Notes: generated by a model from the letters alone, not told the origin. Shown: positions 43,745 through 52,190, counted from the first letter of the stretch. The stretch: 64,000 nucleotides of DNA from Acidiluteibacter ferrifornacis (GCF_009909615.1 NZ_WWNE01000012.1:274697-338696); one strand, 5' to 3'. Made by a program: numbers and translations.

Positions 43745-46700
43745 AATAATCTAATCTATCCCTTTCTGCCTGTTCGTCCATTCGTTTTGCATCTAATTCA
43801 TAACCTTTTTCTAGATTCTCAAAAATGCTAGTAATAACTAGATATTTGTTTCGATGCTTTTCTGCTAATTTGTTAAAATAAGCAGCCTTTTCGCGTTCAA
43901 TATCTCCACCTGCATATGCAGCTCTAGATGAAGAGCCTCTCTTATTAAAAGTTGCTGAAGAGAAATTTCTATTTAAACTTTCTGAGTTTAGATTTTCAAT
44001 AATACTACAAATGATAGATGGTGGCCAAACTGCATTTTCATCCTCTGGGTACTGTGCCAATACTTTACCAATATAACTATCAACAGTATCTAAACGACCA
44101 TATTCAACAGCAAGCTGCCTAGTTGTTTCTATCCATTTTCTCAAAAAGTCTTCATCAATGTTATGAGAATCATCAATGCCGGGTATTTTTTTCCATGATT
44201 GCAATAAATCAAAAGACTGTTTAGCACGATTCTTAATTTGTTCATCAGTCAATCCATTTTGATTTTCTGGAACTTTTGATTCATCATCAGGTTTATATAT
44301 CCATTTAATAATATCCATGAAAAAGGCAGGGTTATTTGCTAACTCTTCATGCAATCTTTTCGGTTTTCTTTTATTACCATAGGATGCTAATAGTGTAAGA
44401 TAAATCCATTCAAGGTTGATAAGAGAATTGATGTCAAAATCAGATCTATTATCGAGAGATTCAAATAGTTTGTTTACACGGTATACATCAAATCTTGCTT
44501 GTTCCTCAGAAGTTTCTGTTCCTGCTTTTTCTAATATCTGTATAATTAAATTGCTTGGTAATTCCTCAATAAAATGTGAGCTAATATTGATTGAGCTAAT
44601 AAAACGTTTATTTAAGAGTAGTTTTTCTATTCCATAAATTTTTTCCTCTATAGAGATATGATAGAAACGAGGATGAACATTTCTCCAATATTCTTTACTG
44701 ATATTTTCATTAGTTGATTCAACAAAGTCCCATAATTGCTGGGTTTGATTTAACGGAATAAACAAAGCAGATAAAGCACTATTATTAAACCCTCGTGAAT
44801 TCAGTTCTTCATATAATTTAAAACTCCATTCGATACCGTTGATAATAGTTTTTCTATTTATGAAACTCTGAATAAAATATTGATTTGTAAGCCCTTCATT
44901 TAGTTGATTACAAAGAGCATGTACATCTTCATCTTTTATTATTACAAAAGCAGATATGTCTCCCAAAATCCAACGTTCTTTGACAATGCCAGATAGCTTA
45001 GTGATGATCTCTAAACCAAACTTTTCATAAAGTGAGATCAATATATCTTTCCTTTTATCATCAATTTTCTTTTGATAGTCATCATGTGACTCTTTTTTAT
45101 GCTGGTGCCCTTCTGGCAATTGAGGCCAATGGTCATCAAATAACCATTTCGCATTTATAATATCATCTGATGGTAGCAAAATCTCATATATCTTTTCATA
45201 TCTATCGAGTTCCTCTGCATTCAAAGCCCATTGTGCATCAGGATAAGAACGATGATGATAAAGTAGTTCACGAGTAGAATGCCATGCATTATATTCAATC
45301 TGATTAAACTTAGAAATAGCTCTTTCAACATATGACAGAACTTTATCCCTATCATGTGGAGATAGATTAACAGATTCTTCTATAAGTATTCCAATTTTAG
45401 ATTCTTGTTTATCAATAATAGATAACAACAAATCTACCGCAGTTGAATGGGTATCATAGATTTCTTTATAAGTTATAGGCTTTTCCGTTTCTAAATTAAA
45501 CATACGCCACCTTGTTTTATGAGTTGGGAATGCGGTACCTCCACCTGAATCAGGAAGCATGCCTATTAGTATTTTCCATGCTATATTAGGTTCCTTTTCA
45601 GAGATTAGCGAAAGAACCTGCATCCTTTCTTCATACGAAGATAATGTTTGATAGTGCCAAGATTTGAAAATTTCTCTCAGACTATTTATTGGTCTATTAG
45701 ATAAATTACCACCCGGGTCAATACTAGCTAATTTAGCTAGTAACAAAGATGCTCTCGATAAATATTGTGGAAACCAAGCTAAACCTTCTAGTGCCCATAG
45801 TAAACCTGTATGATAACTCTGTGAAGTTAAGAATCCAGGCTCTTCTTCAAATAAAGCTACAATAGGTGAATTTTCTATTTCAATTAAGTTTTCTACAGCA
45901 CTAAGGAATGATGTTGGAGAAGCTTCAGCTATTAACGGAAGCTTACTTTCAAAAGATTTCCAAAGCAACTTGTCATCTGTTTTTAAGAATTCGCGAATAA
46001 TATTATCAATCCATACATCCGCTTTTACTGGCAAATTGAAATTTAAATCATCTCCTAGAATTGAAGTTAGAATTAAAGATTGTACAACACCTTCTCTTAC
46101 CCAACCTGAATATTCTCTTGTTTTACCATAAATAGAAGCCATGTACCGTTTATCTGCCTCTAAGTCAAAGGCAGGATTTATTTCTGACAATACTTCTAAT
46201 ACAGAATTAGATAGCATTTCAAAATCAGCTTTACCTAAATGAATTGAAGCATTTGACCATACATCAAATGGAGAAGTCAAACGCCACGTACTTCCTATTT
46301 TCAATATAGGAGAATCAGGAGTATATAACCAACGACTCAGCTTCTTAATATATTCCTCATAACTAATTCTTGCAATGTTTGAAATTAAATTTCTGTCACT
46401 TTCAAAATTTTCATCCCACCGTCCAATAATTAATGCAGGAATCAAATCAGAAACATTTTCAGGCATAGCCCACTCTGGCGTTGTTCGTGTAAACTCTAAT
46501 TGTCTTCTTAGAATTGTAATGTTTCTGGCAGATTCTTTTGAATATCTTTCAGCAAATTCCTTAGTCAGTCCTGATTTCATAAGCGCGGCAACAAATGAAT
46601 CACGTTCTATTTGTGGTAGTTTAATTTTATTAGTCCAATTACTAGTAGAGTCAGCTCCTAGAGGAATAAATATAGAATGCCCTTTTTGTATAGCTCTATT

Positions 46701-47522
46701 AAAGATACCTGTATCTTCAAATCTTGGGATTAAAATAAGAGGTGTATCTTGTATTGATAATTCTCGGAAAGCTTCTTCATTATCAACAATTATACTACGA
46801 GAAAAAAAATCTTCTTCCTTACTCTCTTCGTTTTTAAAGCATGATATAATAAAGGCAAGAGATTCTTCTCTTGAAAATCCTTGAATTAAAAGAATAGAAG
46901 ATGGAATTGTTGACTCAAAAACTTTCTCTTGCTCTTTCCTTCTTCCTCCAAGTAAGATGTCACTATTAAGATTAAATTTTATTCCCGAAGACCACTCTTC
47001 CCAAAAATCATCAGTAGATTGAATCCCTCCATCTGGATATTTCCCAATATGTTTAGCTAACCATGCACTAACAGTAGGAGCTACTTCCAACCACTCTTCC
47101 AGTACTTCAGCATTTAGTACTTTAACATCCTTCCATTTTCCTTCTGCTTTTTTCTCATCAGCCCATTCTTCAGCGTTTTGCCAGAGACGAGGTGTAACAA
47201 AAATATAAGTTGAATCTTTTGGATTGTAACCAAGTGGATTTTCAGTTCGCTTTTTATAATCACTATCAGCTTTACCTTTAATATCTCTATTTGATCCAAA
47301 TTCCCATAGTGAAATTCCTAGAGGTAGATATTCGGTTTCTTCAGCCATTTCAAGAATTCCATCCCATCCACCAATCAACACATTGTCACCTGATGGGAAT
47401 TTGATGTTTTTAATGGAATGTGCTGTTGCTCTGATAAGTTTTCTTACCATAAGAGGAAGAGTTTCTTGACAATCTCTTCTATTAGCCCAACTTCGAATAT
47501 CTGTAGTATCAATCCATTTCAT
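43743..47522 (-). CDS. Large protein with nuclease-like N-terminus, candidate defence gene
   Basis: A 1259-residue soluble protein. Residues 45-130 contain GGWDGILE (D54), LGISLWEFG (E74) and DIKGKADSDYKKR (K82/K84), then TENPLGYNPK and YIFVTPRLWQ. This order of D, E and K resembles a PD-(D/E)xK-type nuclease and recurs in large uncharacterised proteins near defence genes. No Walker A motif is visible. The rest is alpha-rich without named domains. It fills one cassette of about 3.9 kb, far larger than usual. Defence role is inference. Confidence 0.6.
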   Translation of the reverse strand: MKWIDTTDIRSWANRRDCQETLPLMVRKLIRATAHSIKNIKFPSGDNVLIGGWDGILEMAEETEYLPLGISLWEFGSNRDIKGKADSDYKKRTENPLGYNPKDSTYIFVTPRLWQNAEEWADEKKAEGKWKDVKVLNAEVLEEWLEVAPTVSAWLAKHIGKYPDGGIQSTDDFWEEWSSGIKFNLNSDILLGGRRKEQEKVFESTIPSSILLIQGFSREESLAFIISCFKNEESKEEDFFSRSIIVDNEEAFRELSIQDTPLILIPRFEDTGIFNRAIQKGHSIFIPLGADSTSNWTNKIKLPQIERDSFVAALMKSGLTKEFAERYSKESARNITILRRQLEFTRTTPEWAMPENVSDLIPALIIGRWDENFESDRNLISNIARISYEEYIKKLSRWLYTPDSPILKIGSTWRLTSPFDVWSNASIHLGKADFEMLSNSVLEVLSEINPAFDLEADKRYMASIYGKTREYSGWVREGVVQSLILTSILGDDLNFNLPVKADVWIDNIIREFLKTDDKLLWKSFESKLPLIAEASPTSFLSAVENLIEIENSPIVALFEEEPGFLTSQSYHTGLLWALEGLAWFPQYLSRASLLLAKLASIDPGGNLSNRPINSLREIFKSWHYQTLSSYEERMQVLSLISEKEPNIAWKILIGMLPDSGGGTAFPTHKTRWRMFNLETEKPITYKEIYDTHSTAVDLLLSIIDKQESKIGILIEESVNLSPHDRDKVLSYVERAISKFNQIEYNAWHSTRELLYHHRSYPDAQWALNAEELDRYEKIYEILLPSDDIINAKWLFDDHWPQLPEGHQHKKESHDDYQKKIDDKRKDILISLYEKFGLEIITKLSGIVKERWILGDISAFVIIKDEDVHALCNQLNEGLTNQYFIQSFINRKTIINGIEWSFKLYEELNSRGFNNSALSALFIPLNQTQQLWDFVESTNENISKEYWRNVHPRFYHISIEEKIYGIEKLLLNKRFISSINISSHFIEELPSNLIIQILEKAGTETSEEQARFDVYRVNKLFESLDNRSDFDINSLINLEWIYLTLLASYGNKRKPKRLHEELANNPAFFMDIIKWIYKPDDESKVPENQNGLTDEQIKNRAKQSFDLLQSWKKIPGIDDSHNIDEDFLRKWIETTRQLAVEYGRLDTVDSYIGKVLAQYPEDENAVWPPSIICSIIENLNSESLNRNFSSATFNKRGSSSRAAYAGGDIEREKAAYFNKLAEKHRNKYLVITSIFENLEKGYELDAKRMDEQAERDRLDY

Positions 47523-47640
47523 AATTCTCTCTTTTTTAAGTGTATCGGCAAAAATTTGGCTCTTTTACAAGCTGAAGAGTCAGCATTTGTGTTGGAGCTT
47601 GTAAATGTGCCAAATGTGCGGTGGCTTTGTTTCTTTGCAT

Positions 47641-47840
47641 GAAACCTAACGCCCGTATAAGATTAGTTAGGCGATAGGTAAAGATAATGTTTGCAATTTA
47701 CTAATTAGCAAAAACTGCTTTGCAGTTTTGTATTTTTTTAGCCATTACGAAATCTGCAAACAGATTTTGTGGAGTTTCAAAAGGAAGCTAAAGTTTTGTA
47801 ACCTGCTGACGCCTAATTAATTTTATACCGTGTTAGCTGT
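47641..47840 (-). other. attC-like site (between the SEC-C gene and the 1259-residue gene)
   Basis: Outer arms ACCTAAC (47644-47650) and GTTAGCTG (47832-47839); inner arms GTATAAGATTAGTTAGGCG (47655-47673) and its complement at 47810-47828 match at 17 of 19 positions. The loop of ~135 bases holds two more hairpins and the element 47694-47787. GTTAGCTG overlaps the stop codon of the SEC-C gene and equals the boundary in front of that unit's first gene (49287). Confidence 0.7.
47694..47787. repeat. Element in the attC-like loop, shared with 42785-42895
   Basis: Second copy of the block at 42785-42895. Contains hairpins AAAACTGC/GCAGTTTT and AAATCTG/CAGATTT. Confidence 0.7.
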
Positions 47841-48690
47841 TGGCTTTTATTTTTAGAGTATTTGCAAGAATCATTTTCTTACTTGGATTCTTTAGAACAA
47901 ACTTATAATGAGGATAGTATTTACCAATACTATTAGAGCAACATTTTTTAAATTTTTTGTTGGAACCGCAAGTACATTTCTCATTTCTTCCAAGGTTTCC
48001 GTAATTTTCTTTTCTAATCTTCATTTGGAGAACCTCTAAATTCCATTCTTCATAAGGAGATTCTAAATGGTCAAATAGGTAGTCAACAGAAGTGTAATCA
48101 TATTGATCAATTTCCTCATCTGTTGTTTCATCCTTAAGAAACATGACAGAATATTTATTACCTGGATTCTCAACAAGAGAAATCCCCATTATTTCAGCTT
48201 CTGTAACTATTCTATAGCACATTTCTCCATCATAAATTTCTCCAGTGATATGCCCGCAAGGCTTCCTGATTGAAACTTCTTTATCACAAACACTACATTT
48301 CTTCTTTTTCTTAAGAATCTCTGTACTTGCAAAAATTTTATAAGGAAAAATTACTTGCAAATTCTTGACTGATTTTTCTATATGCCATAGACAGTATTGC
48401 TCTTTATCATATTGGAAGTGTTTCTTTAATCTACTAGTTATAATTTCTATCTGTTCAAGTTGTCTCCAACCATCATAATATTTTTTATTTTTTAATAGAT
48501 TAAATGCAGACCTATATTCTATATGAATTTGTATAATAGTTTGGAGTATCCAAATTTCCTTTGCTTGAGATTGATTATCTGCTGTGACACAATCCAATTT
48601 TAAGCTCTGTAATTTATTATTAAGATCATCTAATGAAAAAGTTTGATTTTGAATTAAATTTAATTGTTTCTGGGCATCTTCAATTTTCAT
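47833..48690 (-). CDS. SEC-C motif zinc protein in a cassette
   Basis: A 285-residue protein. An alpha-helical N-terminal half (1-120) leads to a possible zinc site C132, C135, C145, H147, and the end carries a SEC-C motif LGRNEKCTCGSNKKFKKCC (234-252), binding zinc through C239, C241, C250 and C251. SEC-C motifs occur in SecA and in many defence or nucleic-acid-linked proteins. It overlaps the upstream gene by 11 nt, so the two form one coupled unit sharing one cassette. Confidence 0.7.
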   Translation of the reverse strand: MKIEDAQKQLNLIQNQTFSLDDLNNKLQSLKLDCVTADNQSQAKEIWILQTIIQIHIEYRSAFNLLKNKKYYDGWRQLEQIEIITSRLKKHFQYDKEQYCLWHIEKSVKNLQVIFPYKIFASTEILKKKKKCSVCDKEVSIRKPCGHITGEIYDGEMCYRIVTEAEIMGISLVENPGNKYSVMFLKDETTDEEIDQYDYTSVDYLFDHLESPYEEWNLEVLQMKIRKENYGNLGRNEKCTCGSNKKFKKCCSNSIGKYYPHYKFVLKNPSKKMILANTLKIKANS

Positions 48691-49261
48691 AATCCTTCAA
48701 TGACTTTAATACAGTATCAATATTTGTAGCAGGACCCTCATAACTGAATTTTTTTGAAGTTCCTGAAGAATCCACTACAGTTACTGAAAATTTAATTTGA
48801 GTAGGCTCTAAATACTTTTTTTCAGCCAAGGTGCTAATGTGATTATTAATAGTTACATTGACTGATTCATCTTTAATTTCAATTTGTGGTTGAGAATTAT
48901 CTTCTGCAATAATTTTTTGAATAACAAATGAAGAAAGTACAGTAACAAATACAGGAATTGCAACTTTCTTAATTACAAAATCGCCGAGTCTTTTGTAATT
49001 ACTGTAAAACGCATATTCTTGATAGTCTTCGTCAGTGATACAAATATCAATCTTGATATTGCTTTGTAGTTGTTCTTTAAAATATCCTAAAATTCCTTCA
49101 GTTCCGATTGGGAATGCTAAGTGAACATTCTCTCGTAAATTTTCTACAGGTACTATTAGAATTGCAACGTCTTTTAAGTCTGTTCTTAAGTCATCGGTTA
49201 CAAAGTCTTTTAACAACCAAGTTTCTATTGATTCATTACTATCGCTAATTTGTAAATCCAT
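48680..49261 (-). CDS. Single-helix membrane protein, partner of the SEC-C protein
   Basis: A 193-residue protein: an N-terminal soluble domain (1-85, ILIVPVENLRENVHLAFPIGTEG, in part an alpha/beta sensor-like fold), one membrane helix (about 95-115), and a C-terminal beta domain rich in Val/Thr. No family recognised. First gene of a two-gene cassette starting 17 nt after the boundary GTTAGCTG; its end overlaps the SEC-C gene. Confidence 0.55.
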   Translation of the reverse strand: MDLQISDSNESIETWLLKDFVTDDLRTDLKDVAILIVPVENLRENVHLAFPIGTEGILGYFKEQLQSNIKIDICITDEDYQEYAFYSNYKRLGDFVIKKVAIPVFVTVLSSFVIQKIIAEDNSQPQIEIKDESVNVTINNHISTLAEKKYLEPTQIKFSVTVVDSSGTSKKFSYEGPATNIDTVLKSLKDYEN

Positions 49262-49278
49262 ATTGTAGTTTTGTGCTT

Positions 49279-49417
49279 GCAGCTAACGTTTCGCAGCTAC
49301 CCGAAGGGCGGGACTTTTACCACAAAATTTGATTTGAAAAACTAATGTTTGATTAACCACAAAACTGTCTTTGGAACACGAAACCCCGCCTTTTGGGTAG
49401 GTGCTGTTATGGGCTGC
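49279..49417 (-). other. attC-like site (between the DUF4375 gene and the membrane-protein gene)
   Basis: 139 bases. Outer arms GCAGCTAAC (49279-49287) and GTTATGGGCTGC (49406-49417). Inner arms GCAGCTACCCGAAGG... (49293-49312) and its complement (49385-49404) match at 17 of 20. The loop is ~70 bases. GTTATGGGC also stands at the other end of the same cassette (49979-49990), in inverted orientation. Confidence 0.75.
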
Positions 49418-49433
49418 CCTTTTTTTCATCGAG

Positions 49434-49958
49434 TTAAAATTTGTCTTTATTTTTCCTTACAAATTCAATATTCAGCGTGTTCAAATCGTCTTCGTAACTA
49501 AAAAACTTTTGGTCGAGTTCTTCCCAAACAAGATCTGCCGTTTCTTGTATTTGCTCTAAAATTTCTTGTCGTTCTATTCTGTCTTCTGGAACATTACTAT
49601 TCGGAAATTGGTCAATTGCTTTTTGCAAGATGACAGCAGTTTTTTTTGCTCCTATTGTCTGCAATGACTTAACTGTCTTATGGGCAAAGTCACCACTTGA
49701 GTTAAAAAAATATTGGTTGAACCCACCATTGTTTATTTCTCTCTCCAAACATTGAATGTAGAAAAATAGTTTCTGTTCGTCTGTCAGCTTATCCATTTCA
49801 TCTCCGTAAGAGCAAAGTTCACCTATGAAATTGTCAAGTTCTATTATGCTACCATTTATGTCGTCAGACGATAGCAATTTTTCAAGGTCGAGTTTTTTGT
49901 TGTCAGAATTGTTGTTTGATTTTTCAGAACCACCAAATAGTTTTTTAAAAATGCTCAT
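49434..49958 (-). CDS. DMP19/DUF4375 family protein
   Basis: A 174-residue acidic protein. The core LTDEQKLFFYIQCLEREI then NNGGFNQYFFNSSGD (77-90) is the DUF4375 signature, the family of the Neisseria DNA-mimic protein DMP19; the N-terminus is an Asn/Lys-rich linker. DMP19 inhibits a repressor by mimicking DNA; whether this one does is inference. It is alone in its cassette, 20 nt from the 5' boundary and 16 nt from the 3' site. Confidence 0.75.
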   Translation of the reverse strand: MSIFKKLFGGSEKSNNNSDNKKLDLEKLLSSDDINGSIIELDNFIGELCSYGDEMDKLTDEQKLFFYIQCLEREINNGGFNQYFFNSSGDFAHKTVKSLQTIGAKKTAVILQKAIDQFPNSNVPEDRIERQEILEQIQETADLVWEELDQKFFSYEDDLNTLNIEFVRKNKDKF

Positions 49959-49978
49959 TATCTGTTGTCGGTTTTAGG

Positions 49979-50117
49979 GTTGCCCATAACGGTTTCGGCT
50001 ATGAGTAGTTGCGTGGGTTAGCAGTTAAATTTGCAAGTACACACCAAACTGAAAATCCGCGAGGATTTTCAGAAGTAGGCGAGAACAAGCAATTACTTAT
50101 AGCCATTGTTAGGCAAC
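49979..50117 (-). other. attC-like site (between the YD-like lipoprotein and the DUF4375 gene)
   Basis: 139 bases. Outer arms GTTGCCCATAAC (49979-49990) and GTTAGGCAAC (50108-50117). Inner arms GGCTATGAGTAGTTGC (49997-50012) and its complement (50089-50104) match at 14 of 16, the rest G-T pairs. A perfect 10-bp hairpin with GCGA loop (50049-50072) lies in the loop. The right end GTTAGGC fits the integron R' consensus GTTRRRY. Confidence 0.8.
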
Positions 50118-50122
50118 GTATT

Positions 50123-51148
50123 TTATTTATAATATTCAATTGTCCGTTTTACAATTCTCAACGGTTTATTGTTTTTAAATTCAATTTTTTCTATCCAATT
50201 ATTTTCTGAATCATATTTAAAATCATAACTCCAAACATCATTAGTTTTTCCGTCATTGGTTTTTACTGTTCTTTGAGTTAAATCCCCATTTTCATTGTAT
50301 AGATTTCTTTCAGTAATGGCGAATTCATTTTCTCCCATTACTATAATGGATTCTTTTAGTTTTCCGTTTTTGTGATATTTGTTTTTTATTTCATCAAATG
50401 TTGAGTCGTTTTCTACGTTGAATTTTTCAACAATTAATTGATTGTTATTGTTATAAAGATATTCGTTTTCTACTCTGATTGTATCCCAAGTTCTGTATTC
50501 GATAATCTTTTCTTTTTCTTTCAAGTTTTTACTGTTAAAACTTCTTTCGATTAATTTTACCGGTATGTTTTTATATCTAAATTGGCTTTCAGAAATTAAA
50601 TTGTCGTTTTGGTCATATTCAACACTGTAAGTCAATTGGACTGTGTCATTTTGAATAGTTTCTCTTTTTATTGGTCGATTATTACTATCTCGCTCAATTT
50701 TTAGAGTTCTCTTAAATCCATCGCTAGATATTAAAACGCTAGTCAAGCTGTCTTTAGAATCATATTTAAATTCGAAGTCTAAAAACGAACCTTTACCATA
50801 ATTGTCAATTTCCTTTCTTTTAATTAATAAGTCATTTTTATCATAAGTATAGATATCTTCTTTAATTACTTTGCCATTGTAAAGAAACTCTTTTATTGAA
50901 GTCAGATTTCCGAGTTCATTAAATTCGAGCAGAGAATTTCGGTCAAATGCAAGGGAATTTATTTTCTCTCCGATTTTAAAAGTGTCTTTCTCTATAATTA
51001 GGTTGAAAAGTTCAGATTTTACAGATTTTATTTGTCCATTAAAGTCATAATTCGACAGGTCACTTTTACGTTCGGTATTATCTGCTGATTTAGTACAACT
51101 AAACAACAAAAGGCAAATTGTAAATAATATTCCGAATGTTTTTTTCAT
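50123..51148 (-). CDS. Lipoprotein with YD-like repeats
   Basis: A 341-residue lipoprotein (lipobox LFSC, Cys18). The body repeats Y-D-x-N-D/G units such as TYDKNDLLIKRKEI, KYDSKDSLTSV, EYDQNDNLISES, YNNNNQLIVEK and KYHKNGKLKES, resembling YD/RHS-type or MORN-like beta repeats but much shorter than RHS toxins. Function unknown. The start codon lies 2 nt from the boundary GTTAGGCAAC, the tightest in the array. Confidence 0.65.
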   Translation of the reverse strand: MKKTFGILFTICLLLFSCTKSADNTERKSDLSNYDFNGQIKSVKSELFNLIIEKDTFKIGEKINSLAFDRNSLLEFNELGNLTSIKEFLYNGKVIKEDIYTYDKNDLLIKRKEIDNYGKGSFLDFEFKYDSKDSLTSVLISSDGFKRTLKIERDSNNRPIKRETIQNDTVQLTYSVEYDQNDNLISESQFRYKNIPVKLIERSFNSKNLKEKEKIIEYRTWDTIRVENEYLYNNNNQLIVEKFNVENDSTFDEIKNKYHKNGKLKESIIVMGENEFAITERNLYNENGDLTQRTVKTNDGKTNDVWSYDFKYDSENNWIEKIEFKNNKPLRIVKRTIEYYK

Positions 51149-51150
51149 AT

Positions 51151-51186
51151 GTTGCCTAACAAGTAAATATAACGCACTTTATGCGT
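51151..51186 (-). other. Half attC/attI-like boundary at the right end of the cassette array
   Basis: GTTGCCTAAC (51151-51160; GTTAGGCAAC on the minus strand) is identical in inverted orientation to the boundary at 50108-50117 at the other end of the same cassette. It is preceded by a small palindrome ACGCA/TGCGT (51172-51186) but not by a full attC arm, so it may be the remnant of an attC or a simple attI-like site. Confidence 0.55.
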
Positions 51187-51355
51187 CATATTCCTATTTT
51201 AAAATGTTAATTATTTAATTCAGTAAAAATGTCAATTGCTTTAAAATCAACCACAAAAACGTTTATTAGTCGTTTGTTGTCGTTTTCATCACGGCGGTGG
51301 GCACGTACAAACGGATAAATGGTAGTTTTCATTTAGCAATAGTTTTTTTCAACCC

Positions 51356-51410
51356 CGAAGATAATACAAAAAATCAAACCAATAGCGTTGGAGTACTTAA
51401 AAATTAAACA
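51356..51410 (-). promoter_or_regulatory. Promoter-like element related to the RAYT repeat
   Basis: TATCTTCG on the minus strand (51363-51356) with AATAGCGTTGGAGTACTTAA (51381-51400) upstream, matching the RAYT repeat at about 24 of 28 bases. It stands about 200 nt upstream of the first cassette gene and could supply transcription to the array. Confidence 0.4.
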
Positions 51411-51446
51411 CTTGCGTAAAAAGGCGTAGAAGTAAGAAAATTGAAA

Positions 51447-52190
51447 CTACTCCGTTTTTCTAAAATCGAAATTCTTAATAAACGTCAATTGCCCAATGGG
51501 CGTGCTAGAATACAGATTGCCGCCCAAATTGTCGTATTGGTTCATATAACCCAATTGGATCTTAGTGGCTTTATCAAAAGCGTATCCTGCGCCTACATAA
51601 AGCCAGTTTCGTGCAAAGTTGGTCGGCATTAGGTTGCTACATTGGTTGAGCCAAATCTCATCAAAGGCATTTACAAAAACCGTATGTCCGCTTTTTTTGA
51701 ATGTAAACACATCAATACTCGCCGTCATTCGGTATCGAAAACGATTACTGTAGTTGGTTCCACTTTTTACAAGCTCATTGTTTTGTACCACAATCCGTTC
51801 CACCCACCGGTGCTCTTGTCGGATTCGATTCTGAAATTTCACCTTACCTGAAGAAAAGGAGAAGAACAACTGCTCCCACACATTGTGTTCGTTCAGATTA
51901 ATACCTTTCGCCTTTCCTCGGGGTACCATGTTGATGAAGGTATATCCCACAGAAGCTTCCGAATTGGCATTGAAATGATAATCCAACGAAGGTCGAAACA
52001 AAAACTGTCCTTGATCGGCAAAAATTTCAAAAGTTCGTTCGTGTAGCTCATTGGTTACGCTCCAATGGTCTGATAGTTGAGCTCTGTTGAGCAACAAAAA
52101 CCAACTTCTAGCTTCGTTGTAATTAACGTTTTGGGCAGCAACAATAGAAGTGAAGAAAGTAACAAGCAGGGTGAATATAGAATGTTTCAT
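51447..52190 (-). CDS. DUF2490 family outer-membrane protein
   Basis: From ATG 52190 (MKHSIFTLLVTF) the protein has 247 residues with a signal peptide (cut near VAAQ). The body is amphipathic beta strands with WSVTNELHERTF, RIRQEHRWVER, FRYRMTASID and a terminal FIKNFDF, the pattern of the DUF2490 beta-barrel family. An upstream in-frame extension to 52262 contains no signal sequence and is rejected. Role unknown. Confidence 0.78.
   Translation of the reverse strand: MKHSIFTLLVTFFTSIVAAQNVNYNEARSWFLLLNRAQLSDHWSVTNELHERTFEIFADQGQFLFRPSLDYHFNANSEASVGYTFINMVPRGKAKGINLNEHNVWEQLFFSFSSGKVKFQNRIRQEHRWVERIVVQNNELVKSGTNYSNRFRYRMTASIDVFTFKKSGHTVFVNAFDEIWLNQCSNLMPTNFARNWLYVGAGYAFDKATKIQLGYMNQYDNLGGNLYSSTPIGQLTFIKNFDFRKTE

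Larger units (their letters stand above)
42954..51160 (-). mobile_element. Integron-like gene-cassette cluster without a visible integrase
   Basis: Six genes, all leftward, divided into about five units by long imperfect palindromes (43548-43744, 47641-47840, 49279-49417, 49979-50117, half-site 51151-51186). In the three best units the boundary ahead of the gene is the reverse complement of the one behind it: GTTAGGCAAC, GTTATGGGC and GTTAGCTG. Start codons lie only 2-118 nt from the boundary. This matches integron cassettes, where attC halves come from one circular cassette. No tyrosine recombinase gene is present in the window. Confidence 0.7.

Noticed and set aside
43547..43831. Open frame on the plus strand across the attC-like site
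   Set aside because: It is made of the palindromic site and the end of the 1259-residue gene read backwards; no start signal or family resemblance.
50049..50072. Perfect 10-bp hairpin considered as a terminator
   Set aside because: No T tract follows and it lies in the loop of the attC-like site between a gene and the next cassette.
42954..51160. Search for an integron integrase or attI inside or beside the array
   Set aside because: No tyrosine-recombinase motif is seen in any gene of the window; only a half-site at 51151-51186 could be an attI remnant.
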